Positions 33,046 to 44,150 are shown, counted from the stretch's first letter. The stretch: 64,000 nucleotides of DNA from Ixodes scapularis (GCF_016920785.2 NW_024609857.1:11427618-11491617), one strand, 5' to 3'. Numbers and translations are program-made. The notes: a model not told the origin generated them from the sequence alone.

Positions 33046-33165
33046 TATGTTATGTTGTCTTCAAATTCCAGCGACACCTTAAGCTGACAGTGGGGTGGGA
33101 GCTACGCACTTGCTTGAATAATCAACAGCCTCCCCTCCACCTGACCTAGCGTGAACGCTTGGCGA

Positions 33166-33420
33166 AAGGTGGATTTCAAGAAAGTAGAGATTACCAAGCA
33201 AAGATTAAGTGAATGGTGGCAGAAAGCGAGAGAAAACTAGGTATTTTCTTGTTAACTGATGGCAGGGTTTTTTTATAACCTCACCTTCTTTGCAGTGCGG
33301 AGTGAATAGAGTTTTTACATTTAAATATTCTAAGCTTAAATGGTAAAGCAAAATGGCTAGGCGGCGTGAGCTACCGCCCGATCCAAAGGGCTCAGCCGGA
33401 TTCATCCATCCAGGAAGGCG
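33166..33420 (+). mobile_element. 5'-truncated LINE tail, copy 1
   Basis: Nearly identical to 51,328-51,580. It encodes the end of a LINE ORF2 (VEITKQRLSEWWQKARE), then a stop, the TAGCTACCGCCCGATCC-type region and AAAGGGCTCAGCC, and ends TTCATCCATCC. Confidence 0.8.
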
Positions 33421-33429
33421 TATGACTCG

Positions 33430-34400
33430 TCCACCGAGCACGTAGTTTCTACTGAACTGTCAGCTTAGGGGTGAACGGAGTATTATTTGTCTCGAACATT
33501 TTGTCGCATAAAATATATCACGCACCATGACAAACCACTGAGCAGTCATCGACAAAGCAGAACTTCCGTTTTAGTATTCAGCCAGCACATGCAACAACGT
33601 GCCGATAACGTTCCTCACCTCCAAAATGATTCTGCAGGCAACCTCACACGACGTGAAGTCATGTGTGAGGTTGTAATTTGAATTGCTTGTCACTCAAGGC
33701 CTTGAAGTCGTCGAAATCGACATGCATTGCTCCGACCCTTTGACAGAAGCCGAGCTAGCAGCGAGCTCATGGTGCATACGGCGCCCGCCATTACCTCTGC
33801 AAACACGTAAAGCTTTGAAGTGCGGCCCCATATGTATCAATGAGGGCATCGAATCGAGACAGGGGACAGTTCCCCAGCGGAGTTTTCTCCTGTGGTACCA
33901 TTGTTGTCATGTGCCTCGATTCACTGAGTCCCGTAGCTTCTGGTGCTTGCCAGGCTATGCTAAAACGGAATCGAGTGTAGCTTGCCCGCGGCACCTGCCA
34001 AGACAGACGCCATAGGTCATCTCCTTTTGGCTGTGCGGCACTTTAGTAGCGCCAAAACACAGCAGACAGGTAGAAGGAACAAACAGACCACGCTCTGTTC
34101 CTTTCTTCTTGTACTTGTTCGTTGCGCCTTGGTGCTCCTTTCGAGTTATGCAGGTCACAGCAACAACTACTTCAAAAACTGTATATGCCTTTTGCCGGTT
34201 ACATCCACGAAGAACGCCGTAAGAGCTCAGTTAGTGTACTTATGAGTGAAGGCGAAATATTAAAAAAATACAAAAAAAAACACTCAAGTGCTTTTGTAGA
34301 AGCTTGCTTCTGATGGCATATTGTTTGTTGGGCTTTTAGCCAATAAAAATGACCAGTTCTAGATGGCAAGACGTTCTAGTAAACTCGGCAATAAATATAC
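33430..34400. other. Intergenic DNA, no gene recognised
   Basis: The open frame at 33,683-34,015 (+) and its antisense partner lack codon bias and known domains. Confidence 0.35.
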
Positions 34401-34589
34401 TTTAGTAAGGCACGTTGTTGGGCTAGTTGGTTCATCTTAGTAAAACATATAAAATAGATATAGTTTAGTAAGGCACGTTGTTGGGCTAGTTGGTTCATCT
34501 TAGTAAAACATATAAAATAGATATAGTTTAGTAAGGCACGTTGTTGGGCTAGTTGGTTCATCTTAGTAAAACATATAAAATAGTTACTT
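34401..34589. repeat. Three tandem 63-bp repeats
   Basis: The unit TTTAGTAAGGCACGTTGTTG, GGCTAGTTGGTTCATC, TTAGTAAAACATATAAAATAG occurs at 34,401, 34,464 and 34,527 with almost no differences. Because 63 is divisible by three, the minus strand reads as a repeated 21-residue peptide, an artefact of the period. CTATTTTATATGTTTTACTA near 34,695 is an inverted piece of the same unit. Confidence 0.9.
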
Positions 34590-36189
34590 TAAAGGCTTTT
34601 TTTAATGTGAAGACACATAAGGAGGGTTTTCCGTTCCGAAGTATTGTTAGTTAGCGCCTGTCCTGTTTACTTCTTGTCCTTGTTTCTGTTGCGCTATTTT
34701 ATATGTTTTACTAATAAATATACTCGCAAGCACTATTTTTTTTTGGGGGGGGGGGGGGGGGGGGATGGAATAGTCTTCGGGTTTCCACCACCTTCATAAA
34801 ATTTGACCGATGAAAATAGTTGATGGCATGGAGATTCTGAAAGCTACTTCGCTCTTTGTATGCGCGTTGTGCATTATATTTGGACAAAAAAGTCAAATAT
34901 TTGAGTGTAAGGAACGTAATGCAATATTTTTTTTTTTTTTTTTTTTTTTATATGGAAAACGGCGCTTATTGCTGTCTGCGATCCAAGGAGCAGAAAGAGG
35001 GGCGTTTCGCGAGCTTTGATTAGGTTTTTAATTTAAAAAATCTACCGCCAAAAATTTTTTTTTTTTTTTTTATGATGATGAGAGTCTGTAGATTGAACTA
35101 AGATAGACGATCTCAGAATCCACTTGAGTGCCTTTGTAATTTTGATTGTTTTTCATTTTTATTCCTAAACGTTACTTTTTTTTTTGTGTGATATTGAATG
35201 TTATGTTTTATTTATCACCAGATGCGGAAGGGGAATGAATCTATCTCAATCCTTCATACTTCACGTCAAGAAGGTTGGGAGTTTGGAGGACGGAGTTGGC
35301 CTAACATCTCACGATTATGACTTCCAAATTCATATCCTGAAAAAAGAATTTAGCGTAACAGGCGTGGAACATAACTGACCAAAATACAACATATTATGGC
35401 AATAGACGCTTTCCGGAATTCAGACTGGCAACTTTGATCACTATCATCATCTGAAAAATAGCATATCTGCTATACTAATGGCGGCCATCTGTTTAGTGAT
35501 CAAAGAAGAAGTTGAAGATGCTCCTAAGCAGATGATTTGATGCCTATAGACCTTTGCAAAAATCGACTTCTGCGCGCCGCCATCTTGGTCTGCTGGCCTG
35601 TGGAACGCCTTCTGAGCATGCGCTGTTGATCTGTTTTGCGGTATATCGAACGCTGCGCATGCGTTTACAGCTCAATGACTCAGCATTTTTCTTCAGGGGA
35701 TAAGCGCTGCAAAGGTTTATACATTCTACACATTAGCGCGACGTGAAACAGGAATCGGATGCAAGAGCTGTGTAAGCGTTCATTTCTAACTCGGGCCCAG
35801 TCAATCTGTTAGTAGCACACACTCGGCTTCAAAGCCCCTTGATGTATAGAATCTTATCAAGGCGTCTATGTGGGCTGACGGTTCGTTCTGACTGGTTGGA
35901 TCTTTTTCGCCATCGACACTGAAAGAGATTTAAAAAGAACTGGTCAGTGACGCGCGCATTCTCATTCACCGTTGACTTGCGAAAGTGACGGTGCCCCATG
36001 CAGTACTGCAGACCACAGGTTAATCGCCGCCATTAGTACGGTAAAAGTCAAACTGCCATTTGAGTCACCAGATGGCACTGAATTGCGGAAAGGGTCTATT
36101 GCATGTCTATCGATGCCAACTGTGGATTAACCTGACAGTTAAAATTCAGCCTTTACTTGAACTCATAACGGGAAGCACCACTCGCCGAC

Positions 36190-36262
36190 GCCATGGATGG
36201 ATGGATGTTACTGGCTACCTTTTGTAGCGGGCGGTAGCTTGCGCCACCTAGCCTAAGTCTAA
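36190..36262 (-). mobile_element. LINE 3' tail fragment, minus orientation
   Basis: ATGGATGGATGG followed by GCGGGCGGTAGCTTGCGCCA and CCTAGCC is the reverse complement of the (CATC)n LINE tail seen at 33.4 and 51.5 kb. Confidence 0.65.
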
Positions 36263-37005
36263 GAAAGACAAACATTTGATTCCTCGCGCCCTTCTAAGCC
36301 AATTTTCTACCCCCTAACTATCACCAGGTTCGTCTAGAAATGCCGATGGTAGTTGAAGATCTCGCCTAGATGTTTCAATATGTTATTTCTAAAACTCAAT
36401 ACAAGAACTGGTGACATTTACGTTTACACCCCGAACACATTCCAATGACGTGGAGAGAGCAAACATATGTTTTTGCCCACGCTGGAAGTTCCCCTATTCA
36501 CAATAATGACGGCCGCATTAAAACAAAAATTAAAAATGAGGACGAATATTAATAAATTGAAAGTTCAGCTTGAGCAAACAAACCGTGTTAGAGAACAACC
36601 GCCTAACTGAACTCAGACTCCAGCTCGCATTCGCTCACAATTTGGTTCTATTGCATTTTTACTCTCGATTAAGTAATGATGAATGCTTACTCTGGAGCGA
36701 CAGATGCTAGTTATCATGTAACCTAAATAAATCATTAGACTTTTTTTTTTAAGGTGGCAGATAAATTTATAGAGGCCAACAGGAAAGCAGCATGGATTGA
36801 TGATCCATGGCTCCTAAAGCAAGACCCTTGTTCATTGCTCGCAATAATAGGGAGTTCCAGAATAGGGGGGCCCCAACGCAGCTAGGGTTTTAGCGTTGTG
36901 CGACGCCCCAAGTTGTTTAGGGGACCCAAAGCGTCAAGGTTCTCTACTCTAAAACCCCTGCTAAAACAACCTCGCTTGAAGCGTGAAATAAGATCAGGAA
37001 TTCAC

Positions 37006-37309
37006 CAGCGAGCTTGTCCGGGTGTCGCTTCAGATAGTTGATCGTGAACTGATCAGCCTTGACGATGCGGAAGCGTCGCCCTGCTGCTTGCACGATGCTT
37101 CCGAGACCGAGGTCCTCAAGCCCGTAGTACTGCGGATCGCCGCCGCCGAGGAGTGGCGCGGCTGGTTTCTGTAGCCGCATTCTGCGCAGGAACTTGCCGC
37201 CGGGAACGCCCGAGTTGGGAAGCGGCTTCTCCTGAATGCCGATCGTGTCGTCGGACGGGTAGAAGCAGACGATGAAACTGCGTTCCTTGTCCAGAGCAAG
37301 GTCCGAGTC
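37006..37309 (-). CDS. EFHC1-like exon: third DM10 domain
   Basis: Acceptor TTCCGTGCAG then DSDLALDKERSFIVCFYPSD, DTIGIQEKPLPNSGVPGGKF and, near the end, FRIVKADQFTINYLKRHPDK. Family signatures present are F..Y.P.DDTI, NSG..GG.FL and the Y(Y)G.EDL..G motif (PQYYGLEDLGLGS). A GTGAAT donor after GCTG ends the exon in phase 1. If unspliced, the frame would run on to a stop at 36,944 with no EF-hand, giving a short form. This is the last exon I can recognise. Confidence 0.85.
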
Positions 37310-37389
37310 CTGCACGGAAGAATCCGCGTTGGAGCGTGCGACAGGTCACGCTTGAGTCTTGACCCACGCACAACTCGCGTGGCGTCATG

Positions 37390-37500
37390 ACGTCATGTGA
37401 CCCGACTTCAAGTTAGGGTGTCATGTCATGTCACTTGACGCTGTCATGTCATGTCACAATACCACGTGGCACTGCGATGTCACGTGGCGTCACGCACAGG
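37390..37500. repeat. TGACGTCA/CACGTG-rich tandem patch in intron
   Basis: GTCATGTCATGTCAC occurs twice, with ACCACGTGGCAC and TGTCACGTGGCGTCAC. Composition resembles the cores of the VNTR-core family, but without its flanks. Confidence 0.6.
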
Positions 37501-37808
37501 GCATGTGTCCAGCTCATTCGCGGCACATTCTGTGGGTTTATCAGATATGATCGAGGCATATGCTTAGAGCTGTTCCTCCTACCTTTGACATTTGAGCCAG
37601 TGTGTTCGGATCTGTAATGTTCGTTATTCATAGCTGTGGGGGACATGCCGTGAATTAATATGCGCCCTATGATGTGTAAGTAAGCCACTCGAGTCGGTGT
37701 GACAACCCGGATAGGTGGTTGAGCGAAACGGGATGGCTATTGAGGATGGGCCCAACTTTTGCCGTTTTTGAAATTCGGCATCGAATCTGCTGATTCGGTA
37801 ATCCGGCC

Positions 37809-38413
37809 TTTTAGAGCGCAGCTCTTAGGGGCCCGTTCCCGGCTTGAGCGGCGTCGCCGTCGCCGTAACCAAGGTCATCCCAAGGTCACGTGACCCCCAA
37901 GGTCACGTGACCCCTCCAGGTCACGTGACCCCACGTGACTCCCAAGGTCACGTGACCCCTCGAGGTCACGTGACCCCTCCCAAGGTCATCTCAAGGTCAC
38001 GTGACCCCAAGACCCCACGTGACCCTTTGAAGGTCACGTGACCCCCGTCACGTGACCCCTCTGAGGTCACGTGACCCCCGAGGTCACGTGGTCTCCTCCC
38101 CAAGGTCACGTGACCCCTCCCAAGGTCATCTCAAGGTCACGTGACCCCAAGGTGACCCCCACGTGACCCCCAGGTCACGTGACCCCTCTGAGGTCACGTG
38201 ACCCCTCTGAGGTCACGTGACCCCCCGAGGTCACGTGACCCCCCTCCCCGAAGTCACGTGACAACCCCCCCCCCCAAGGTCACGTGACCGCCCCCCCCGG
38301 AGCATATTAAAGAATGAGGGGAGGAGGAGGGGTCTACCCTCCCCTCAGTACCCTTCACTCCTCCTCCTCAAGAGCTGCGCTCCAATTCGGCGTTACAGGG
38401 ATTTGTAAACGGC
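37809..38413 (+). repeat. VNTR-core dispersed element, copy V3 (CACGTG array)
   Basis: Left flank TTTTAGAGCGCAGCTCTTAG, CCCGTTCCCGGCTTGAGCGG. Core about 37,866-38,290: some 22-24 CACGTGAC-containing units, mostly AGGTCACGTGACCCC with variable linkers (CTCCC, CTCTG, CCG). Right flank GGGGAGGAGGAGGGG/CTCCTCCTCCTC, AGAGCTGCGCTCCAATTCGG and TTGTAAACGG. It lies in the intron between the exons at 37.3 and 39.8 kb of the EFHC1-like gene. Confidence 0.85.
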
Positions 38414-38589
38414 TTTCACTTTTTTTTTTTTTTCCTTTAATGTTGCGAAGTTTTTGTGTATGCTTTTTAACAAGAAATATAGGGCAAGCGATTATTGCCT
38501 TCATTTTTGTCCGTAAAGCCGGGAGTAATTCTGAATGAGGCGGTTGAACAAATTTAAACCGCTGTGCCATATAAGTATAAACCACATGT

Positions 38590-38815
38590 AATCGATCTGG
38601 CGAGCGACGAGACAAGCGACGGCGACCCGCTTCGCTATCGCTCGGTCACTCACGCGACGAGGCAAACAGCATGAAAGCGACGCGAGCAAGCGACCAAGGC
38701 GATGAGCGACGTTTTCTAGAAATCCAAAAACCGAGCGACGCGGCGAGCGACAGGGAGAAATTCCAATTGTCGTCAGTGTATTTCGTCGCTGTCGTTCGTC
38801 TCGTCGCTCGCTAAA
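38590..38815. repeat. GCGACG-rich foldback
   Basis: GAGCGACGAGACAAGCGACG...ACGCGGCGAGCGACAGGGAG is mirrored by CGTCGCTGTCGTTCGTCTCG...CGTCGCTCGC. Repeats of GAGCGACG in one arm and CGTCGCTC in the other make a hairpin-capable block. Confidence 0.6.
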
Positions 38816-39780
38816 TACCTTAGACGCGGTTCAGCCTTTATGCTTTAGAGCGTTTAGTTTAGGAGCGGCCACAATCCTATTCGGGAAGCCTGACTGTGTA
38901 CATTGACGAACTGAAAACGGTACCAACAAGAACATATTCGAGGATCGTCCGTCGAGCCCGATATCCGTAACAAGTTTCTTCCTCGGCGCACTTAACCTCG
39001 TTTACCAACAGTAGAGTTTTAGTGTCGCGTATAGGAGCAAGTGCTGTGCGTTACCGTTGCGTGCCCCACTCTGCGCATGCGCGTCGTCGCCATGCGCCAA
39101 TCCAAGACCGCAGTCTGGGCTACGCGCACGTGCAGTGTGGAAAACGCAACAATGCTCACGTACGCTCGCATACGCAATACGTGCTAAAACTCAATCTAAT
39201 CACTTGGCTCATTCCAAGCGTGTCAGTGCATTAAAAATTCAACTGCTTATAATTTAAAACAAAATTAATGTTGACGTCACACTTTCATTTCCGAGCGCTG
39301 TTTTTTAACCGAATTTACTTATATGTTAGGCCTCCAAGACCGAGCGTCTAACTATCGGCTGCATATATACAATTCCAGCGCTTATCACCCGAGCGGAAAG
39401 TGCCGAGTCACTGGGTTGTGCACGCATGCGTGGCGCCTGATATCAAGAAAGCTACTGCGCATGCGCGCGTTCCACGGCCGGCGCAGTCGACAAAAATAGA
39501 AGATTGTAGAAGATCACTGGGAGTGACGTCTTTTGGAGGCTTCTGCGAAATCGACGGCACCCCGAGGTAGAACATAAAGCTAAGTGTAGTGCAGGAGCCT
39601 TCAGCCTTCTCGAGCGAATCAGATATATTCACTGCGGTCCAAAGACAATCCTGTGAAAGTACGTTCAAAAACACGCGACGAAAATCACTATTATGGTCCG
39701 CAGTCGTGAAGGTAATCAACCAGCAAAGTAATCAGAGACAGACGCTTCGGCCCGTGCGAGCGTCAGGTGGGGCCCCTCAC

Positions 39781-39921
39781 CAGGGCTGCTTGGAAGCGGA
39801 GCACGATGCCCTCGTTCTCCAGACTCTGCCGGCTGTCCTTGCGCATCCTCCGGGGGGTGATCCTCAGCACCGACTGGAGCGTGTCTTCCGGAGAACCGAA
39901 GCCGTTGTACGGGGGAATGCG
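39781..39921 (-). CDS. EFHC1-like exon: linker to third DM10
   Basis: Acceptor GGCATTTGCAG, then RIPPYNGFGSPEDTLQSVLR and, near the end, GIVLRFQAAL. (L/F)PPYNGFG.(E/P)ED is a hallmark of the EFHC family at the start of the third DM10 domain. 47 codons, phase 0 at both ends, donor GTGAGG. Confidence 0.9.
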
Positions 39922-39991
39922 CTGCAAATGCCACGCGGAGTCTGACACAACGTTGGAGAAATAAAACACCCGCGTGTTACAAGGACACTGA

Positions 39992-39993
39992 CT

Positions 39994-40027
<34 letters not shown>
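39992..40027. repeat. Poly-C tract then (CA)n
   Basis: A C run of about 36 bp followed by ACACACACACACA, in the intron next to the PPYNGFG exon. Confidence 0.95.
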
Positions 40028-40251
40028 ACACACACACACCCTTTTTTTGTTTCCTCTAAATTTGTTTTTAAGTGTCTAAATAATAATAAAAAAAATTACG
40101 TTGCGAGACTTATTTTGAGTTATGAGCTGTTCCGAAACATGCGTCTATTTCTGGGTGGACATCTTAAAATAGAACCGTGTATTTCAGAATCGATCCAAAC
40201 TCAAACTGTGTCTCGCAATTAACGAACATACTGCGATAAAAATTGCCTTGT

Positions 40252-40265
40252 CGGGAGAAACCTTA
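40252..40265. repeat. 14-bp target duplication, left
   Basis: CGGGAGAAACCTTA, repeated exactly at 40,559-40,572. Confidence 0.85.
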
Positions 40266-40558
40266 AAAAATTGGGTTGTGTGTATGTTTATACAGCCTAG
40301 AACTTGGTCTGCCTCACAGGGGCGACTTGTCTCCCAGCTGTAGATGAGCCATTTAGCCAGTGCAGTACAACCGCTAGCCTGGGGTCTTTAACGTGCACCA
40401 CGCAGTAGTGATACACGACCGCACGCCGGTACGATGCTCATCCAGATCGAAACGGGCAGGGGTGGGGATTGAACCCAGGATCCTGGGTTCTGCAGCGCGA
40501 GCTTTCGCTGAACGTGCTCCGAGCTGGTGTGCGCTAGCCCACTCGGCCACCGATCCCC
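40266..40558 (-). mobile_element. Full-length tRNA-derived SINE
   Basis: On the minus strand it starts GGGATCGGTGGCCGAGTGGG (A box of a class II, Ser/Leu-type tRNA) and carries GGGTTCAATCC as B box with a long variable region between, as in tRNA-Ser. A tRNA-unrelated body follows (ACGTTAAAGACCCCAGG), and it ends in an A-rich tail (at 40,266-40,270 on the plus strand). A perfect 14-bp duplication shows LINE-type insertion. It lies in the EFHC1-like intron. Confidence 0.9.
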
Positions 40559-40572
40559 CGGGAGAAACCTTA
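40559..40572. repeat. 14-bp target duplication, right
   Basis: CGGGAGAAACCTTA, identical to 40,252-40,265. Confidence 0.85.
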
Positions 40573-40903
40573 CTCCCTGACACATGTGTGTCCCATACGG
40601 ACAGCTAAGGGAAAATGATTTATTGTGAACTCCGCAGTGTCTTTTGAAGCACAGATTCCATTGCAGTTCCAAAAACGCTGAGTCGTAAACTGTGGCGTGA
40701 TATGCTGCACATTTTTGCGAATTCCAGCAAGCGATGTCGCGACCCATTGCCTAATTTTATACTGCTGTATCGAACGACCGGCCAGTATATACTGAATAAC
40801 TAGGGGCAGCTTATTGGCCGCCCGAAAAATCTTTGCCAACACCGTACGGACTTGCCGTATACCCACGTCATACTGATAGACCTAAAAACAAGTCAAGGCA
40901 AAC

Positions 40904-41115
40904 CTGCTTGGGCCTTTCTTCTTCTCTAACGTCGACGTCAACGACGTTGAAGTGCGTCACGCCGAGCGTCTCGCGGTAAAAGTTCTTGGTGAAGTCGTCG
41001 CAGTCGTAGATGAGGAAGCTGCGGCCGTAGATGTCCAGTCGCTTTCCTGGCTCCAGGTCTTCGGGACCGATGTAGTCGTCCTGGTTCCTTTCGTGTTCGT
41101 ACTGGTAGAACAGGC
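40904..41115 (-). CDS. EFHC1-like exon: end of second DM10
   Basis: Acceptor CTACATGCAG; after a split codon it reads LFYQYEHERNQDDYIGPEDL, then KRLDIYGRSFLIYDCDDFTK and VDVREEERPKQ. The G..(L/I).IYGR.F.IYDCD.FT motif is the DM10 C-terminal signature. The donor is CAG|GTTTGC, phase 0. The linker before this block is shorter than in vertebrate EFHC1, so a small exon between 41.1 and 42.3 kb could have been missed, although phases match without one. Confidence 0.9.
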
Positions 41116-42054
41116 CTGCATGTAGTATACGTCCTCGAAGGCTTAAAACCGCAACGCTTATACATCATACAAAAGACACGGTATTCACTGCAGACATGAT
41201 GAGGAAGGTAACTGCGGGCACGCCTCACGGATGTTCAAAGTATGTTCATGCTACAAGCATGACTACAGATAGTCTTCGTATGCCCAATGTGACCTTCATA
41301 CAAGGAAGAGACATGCCTCTGCGGACAGTGTCTGCGGAGTCCAGGCTGTTTTTATTGTGGTGGATTAGCAGTGTAGAATACTGAGGAACCTATACAGGAG
41401 CGAAGCACCTCCAAAAGCAGGAGTTGCGTTTTACGCAGAAAGTGCCGGAAGCTCTCTATTGTCCGTACTGTGATGCGACGCAGTCAAGAGGGCCTCAGCT
41501 AGTTTAGGATGGCCAAAAATAGGTGGCTCATCGACGAGAAATTTTCTTTACGGAATTTGGATTAAGTAGAAAACATCTGCGTAACATTTTTTTTTTTAGA
41601 AATGTAGTTATATATATTTATACATATACTTGCGCGGGGGTAGTGCTTTTGTGAGAGACCAGCGCTTAGCAACTTTTGGCTCGCGATGAACGGTGGAATC
41701 GATCGCACATATATTATAGGTCATAATGTATAGGTCAGCATTGAAGTGTAAAATAATTTGTGAGGTATTAATTCGACGATCAGATCAGGACCGTCTCTTT
41801 CCTTCCCGCGTATCATATGATGCCGTCAAAAAGTCATCGCACGCTTTGGCCCCCTTGATTGTATTCGGCTCTCTTGTCCATTTCCGGTTGATATCCTTTC
41901 AAGTTTTCCCCTAGAGCCAGAAAACATAAACTATAAAATGGCCTGATCATTCGTTGATGGTCACTTTTAACTGTTTTATGTAGCAGATGGTCTCACGATA
42001 ACATCCACAACGCTTAGCATTGTCTTATAAAATCACCTCACGGACGTCATCCTA

Positions 42055-42240
42055 TACCACCTAGAAGATAAGGCCTACGCGTGACGTCATCGTTAGTCAA
42101 TCCCCTACCCACCCTAAGAGGCAAACACGCTGGAGCTCTATGAGAGACGCCGGCAAGCGGCAGACGCGTTGTGAGACGATGCGAGACGCGCTGCAGCAGC
42201 GATGCTGACGCAAGCCAGGCGACGCTGCGTGATTCCACTA
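42055..42240. repeat. Dispersed GC-rich repeat, related to 50.79-51.0 kb
   Basis: CCTAGAAGATAAGGCCTACG, TGACGTCATCGTTAGT and AACACGCTGGAGCTCTATGA align with CCTAGAAGACGAAAGCCTTC, TGACGCCATCTTTAGT and AACACGCCGAAGCTCTGACG at about 50,788-50,880. It is non-coding and in the EFHC1-like intron. Confidence 0.6.
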
Positions 42241-42332
42241 GTGATGACGTATGGAAAGGGGAGGGGGGTATTCCGTCATCAGGCTCGTCCCTGCAAAGGG
42301 CGTTTCAATCCCACCTTTGTGTTCCTGCACAC

Positions 42333-42432
42333 GCGGCACCCTCTGCCGTCCCAGCAGGATTGGCGCCAAGTCTCTGGTTTCCATGGGTCGGTGCATCTCC
42401 CTCAGGTCCAGAGTGTCGTCCACCAAGAAGTA
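42333..42432 (-). CDS. EFHC1-like exon: middle of second DM10
   Basis: Acceptor GATCGGCGCAG, then YFLVDDTLDLREMHRP and LLGRQRVP, with the next Arg codon split (C|GC) to the 41,115 exon. Matches the YYLMDDT..IRE and L(M/L).RQRVP blocks of EFHC1. 33 codons plus one base. The donor is C|GTGTGC. Confidence 0.85.
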
Positions 42433-42861
42433 CTGCGCCGATCGAGAGTAAAAAAACAGTAACACTATTCTGAGCGTTGCTGTGTGCAAAGTCAAGAAAC
42501 ATTATCGCAGTGTTGGGGAGCACTCCTAGTACATTGTACTTGCATAACCTGCCACTCCCGTATCCATGTTTTGGTTACCCAACCTTAAAATATTTTGTTT
42601 TGTTTCGGGACACCAAGCCGGAGCAAGTACTATTTCTACCTTAATACCGCACTGCAGGAATGCTTTACATTTCCACATTTACTGTGATAGACTGTAGCTC
42701 AACTATGCGGTCTAGGGGGCTGTATGTATAGTAACTTAGATAGGGTAATTCTGTTACCACAACATTCATTCTATAATCACCAGAGTTGGGAATGAGCGTG
42801 GGAACGGGCCTTGAGTACATCGTGTTTGTTGGTTTGGGCACAAGGACTCGGGAGAACGGGC

Positions 42862-43150
42862 AAATTGGTGTGTGCGTGTTTATACAGCCTGAACTTACTC
42901 TGCCTCAACGGGCGACTTGTCTCTGAGCTGTAGATGAGCAATTTAGCCAGTGCGGTACAACCGCTAGCTTGGGGTCTTTAACGTGCGCCACGCAGTAGTG
43001 ATACACGACCGCACGCTGGTCCGATGCTTCTCCAGATCGGAACGGGAAGGGGAGGGGATTGATTAAAAAAATACGAAAGAGTTAGACAGAGAGGACGGAC
43101 AGGATCCCAGTGTCCCTGGATTTTGCAGCGCGAGCTTTCGCTCCACGTGG
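42862..43150 (-). mobile_element. Second copy of the tRNA-derived SINE, rearranged
   Basis: Same body as 40,266-40,558 (GGCGACTTGTCTC, TTTAGCCAGTGCGGTACAAC, CGCAGTAGTGATACACGACC). Between the B-box region and the head an extra stretch of about 45 bp interrupts it (TTAAAAAAATACGAAAGAGT...GGACGGACAG), and the tRNA head is truncated. Confidence 0.8.
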
Positions 43151-43312
43151 GAAAACTGGCAAAAGACAGATACAGTGTGCCTGACGATGTCGTCCCCCTT
43201 TACATCGCAGCAACACTCAACAGAAAACAGTAGCGTGTTTCTGTACAGACCTTTTCTCTGGTTCACTGACTCTTGGGTCTATCATCCGAGGCAGAGTTGG
43301 GTGCGTACCCAC

Positions 43313-43540
43313 CTGGAGCACGAGCTTCTTCCGAGAGTGAGGACTGACTAGAAGACCGTCTTCGACGCAGAAGAAGCGGAGGACCTGGCGGTCGTACTTG
43401 AGGAACTTCCACAGCTTGTCCCTATTTGTCTTGGTCGTGTGCAGCTTGCGCTGCTGGTACGTGCCGCGGCCCGCCGTGTACGGATCCTGGGGCAGAGGCT
43501 CGGGGGACCCCACCGCAATGCCCTGGTCTCGAAGGTAGTC
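43313..43540 (-). CDS. EFHC1-like exon: start of second DM10
   Basis: Acceptor CACCTTGGCAG, then DYLRDQGIAVGSPEPLPQDP and later KLWKFLKYDRQVLRFFCVED. DPYT, then D.L..FL..D.QVLRF, is the typical opening of the second DM10 domain. 76 codons, phase 0 at both ends, donor CAG|GTGGGT. Confidence 0.9.
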
Positions 43541-43941
43541 CTGCCAAGGTGCATGAGCGACCCACGGCTCATCAATGGTCCTCGCAATTGCGGCCAAATT
43601 ATTTGCGTAAAATCCTTGTGTTCCGTCCTCTTTTTCTATGTGAATCTTGCCCTTGCATAGGAGAAAAATAATCCGCATATAAACATATATTTCTGCCTCC
43701 TATACGTCATCGGTATTCCGAGCCAACTCTTTATTAGGGACTTTTAGCAAACCGTTATGTTCCGCGTAAAGCACTACCTGAACCTTTGAATGATGCTTTT
43801 AAGCTTTAGAAAACCGGTAACTTTCTAAAAGTTCCTATTGATATTAATGCTCCTGTGTTCAGCCTCTTAGCATGGCATTATGCGATACAGTCTATTTCTC
43901 TTGTTTGTAGACGCCGTTCAATAGCAGTACGTTCTCGGTGC

Positions 43942-43946
<5 letters not shown>

Positions 43947-44009
<63 letters not shown>
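43947..44009. repeat. (TA)n microsatellite
   Basis: About 31 TA dinucleotides without interruption, in an intron. Confidence 0.98.
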
Positions 44010-44011
<2 letters not shown>

Positions 44012-44150
44012 GAGGATTACTCTGGGTGCAAGTTTCCCCTGTACAATATTTTTTTTCTTCAAGGTTTGTTTTTGCATTTTAACACTTCCTAAAATGCATT
44101 TTTCAATAATTTCGCGCGCATGAATTGCAGAAGTTGCAGCGCATACGTAC

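Noticed and set aside
34376..34561. Repeated-peptide protein (-)
   Set aside because: Translation of a 63-bp tandem repeat; no start context, no codon bias.
37866..38290. CRISPR array
   Set aside because: Repeats are 15-bp palindromes with no unique spacers of constant length, in a eukaryotic intron.
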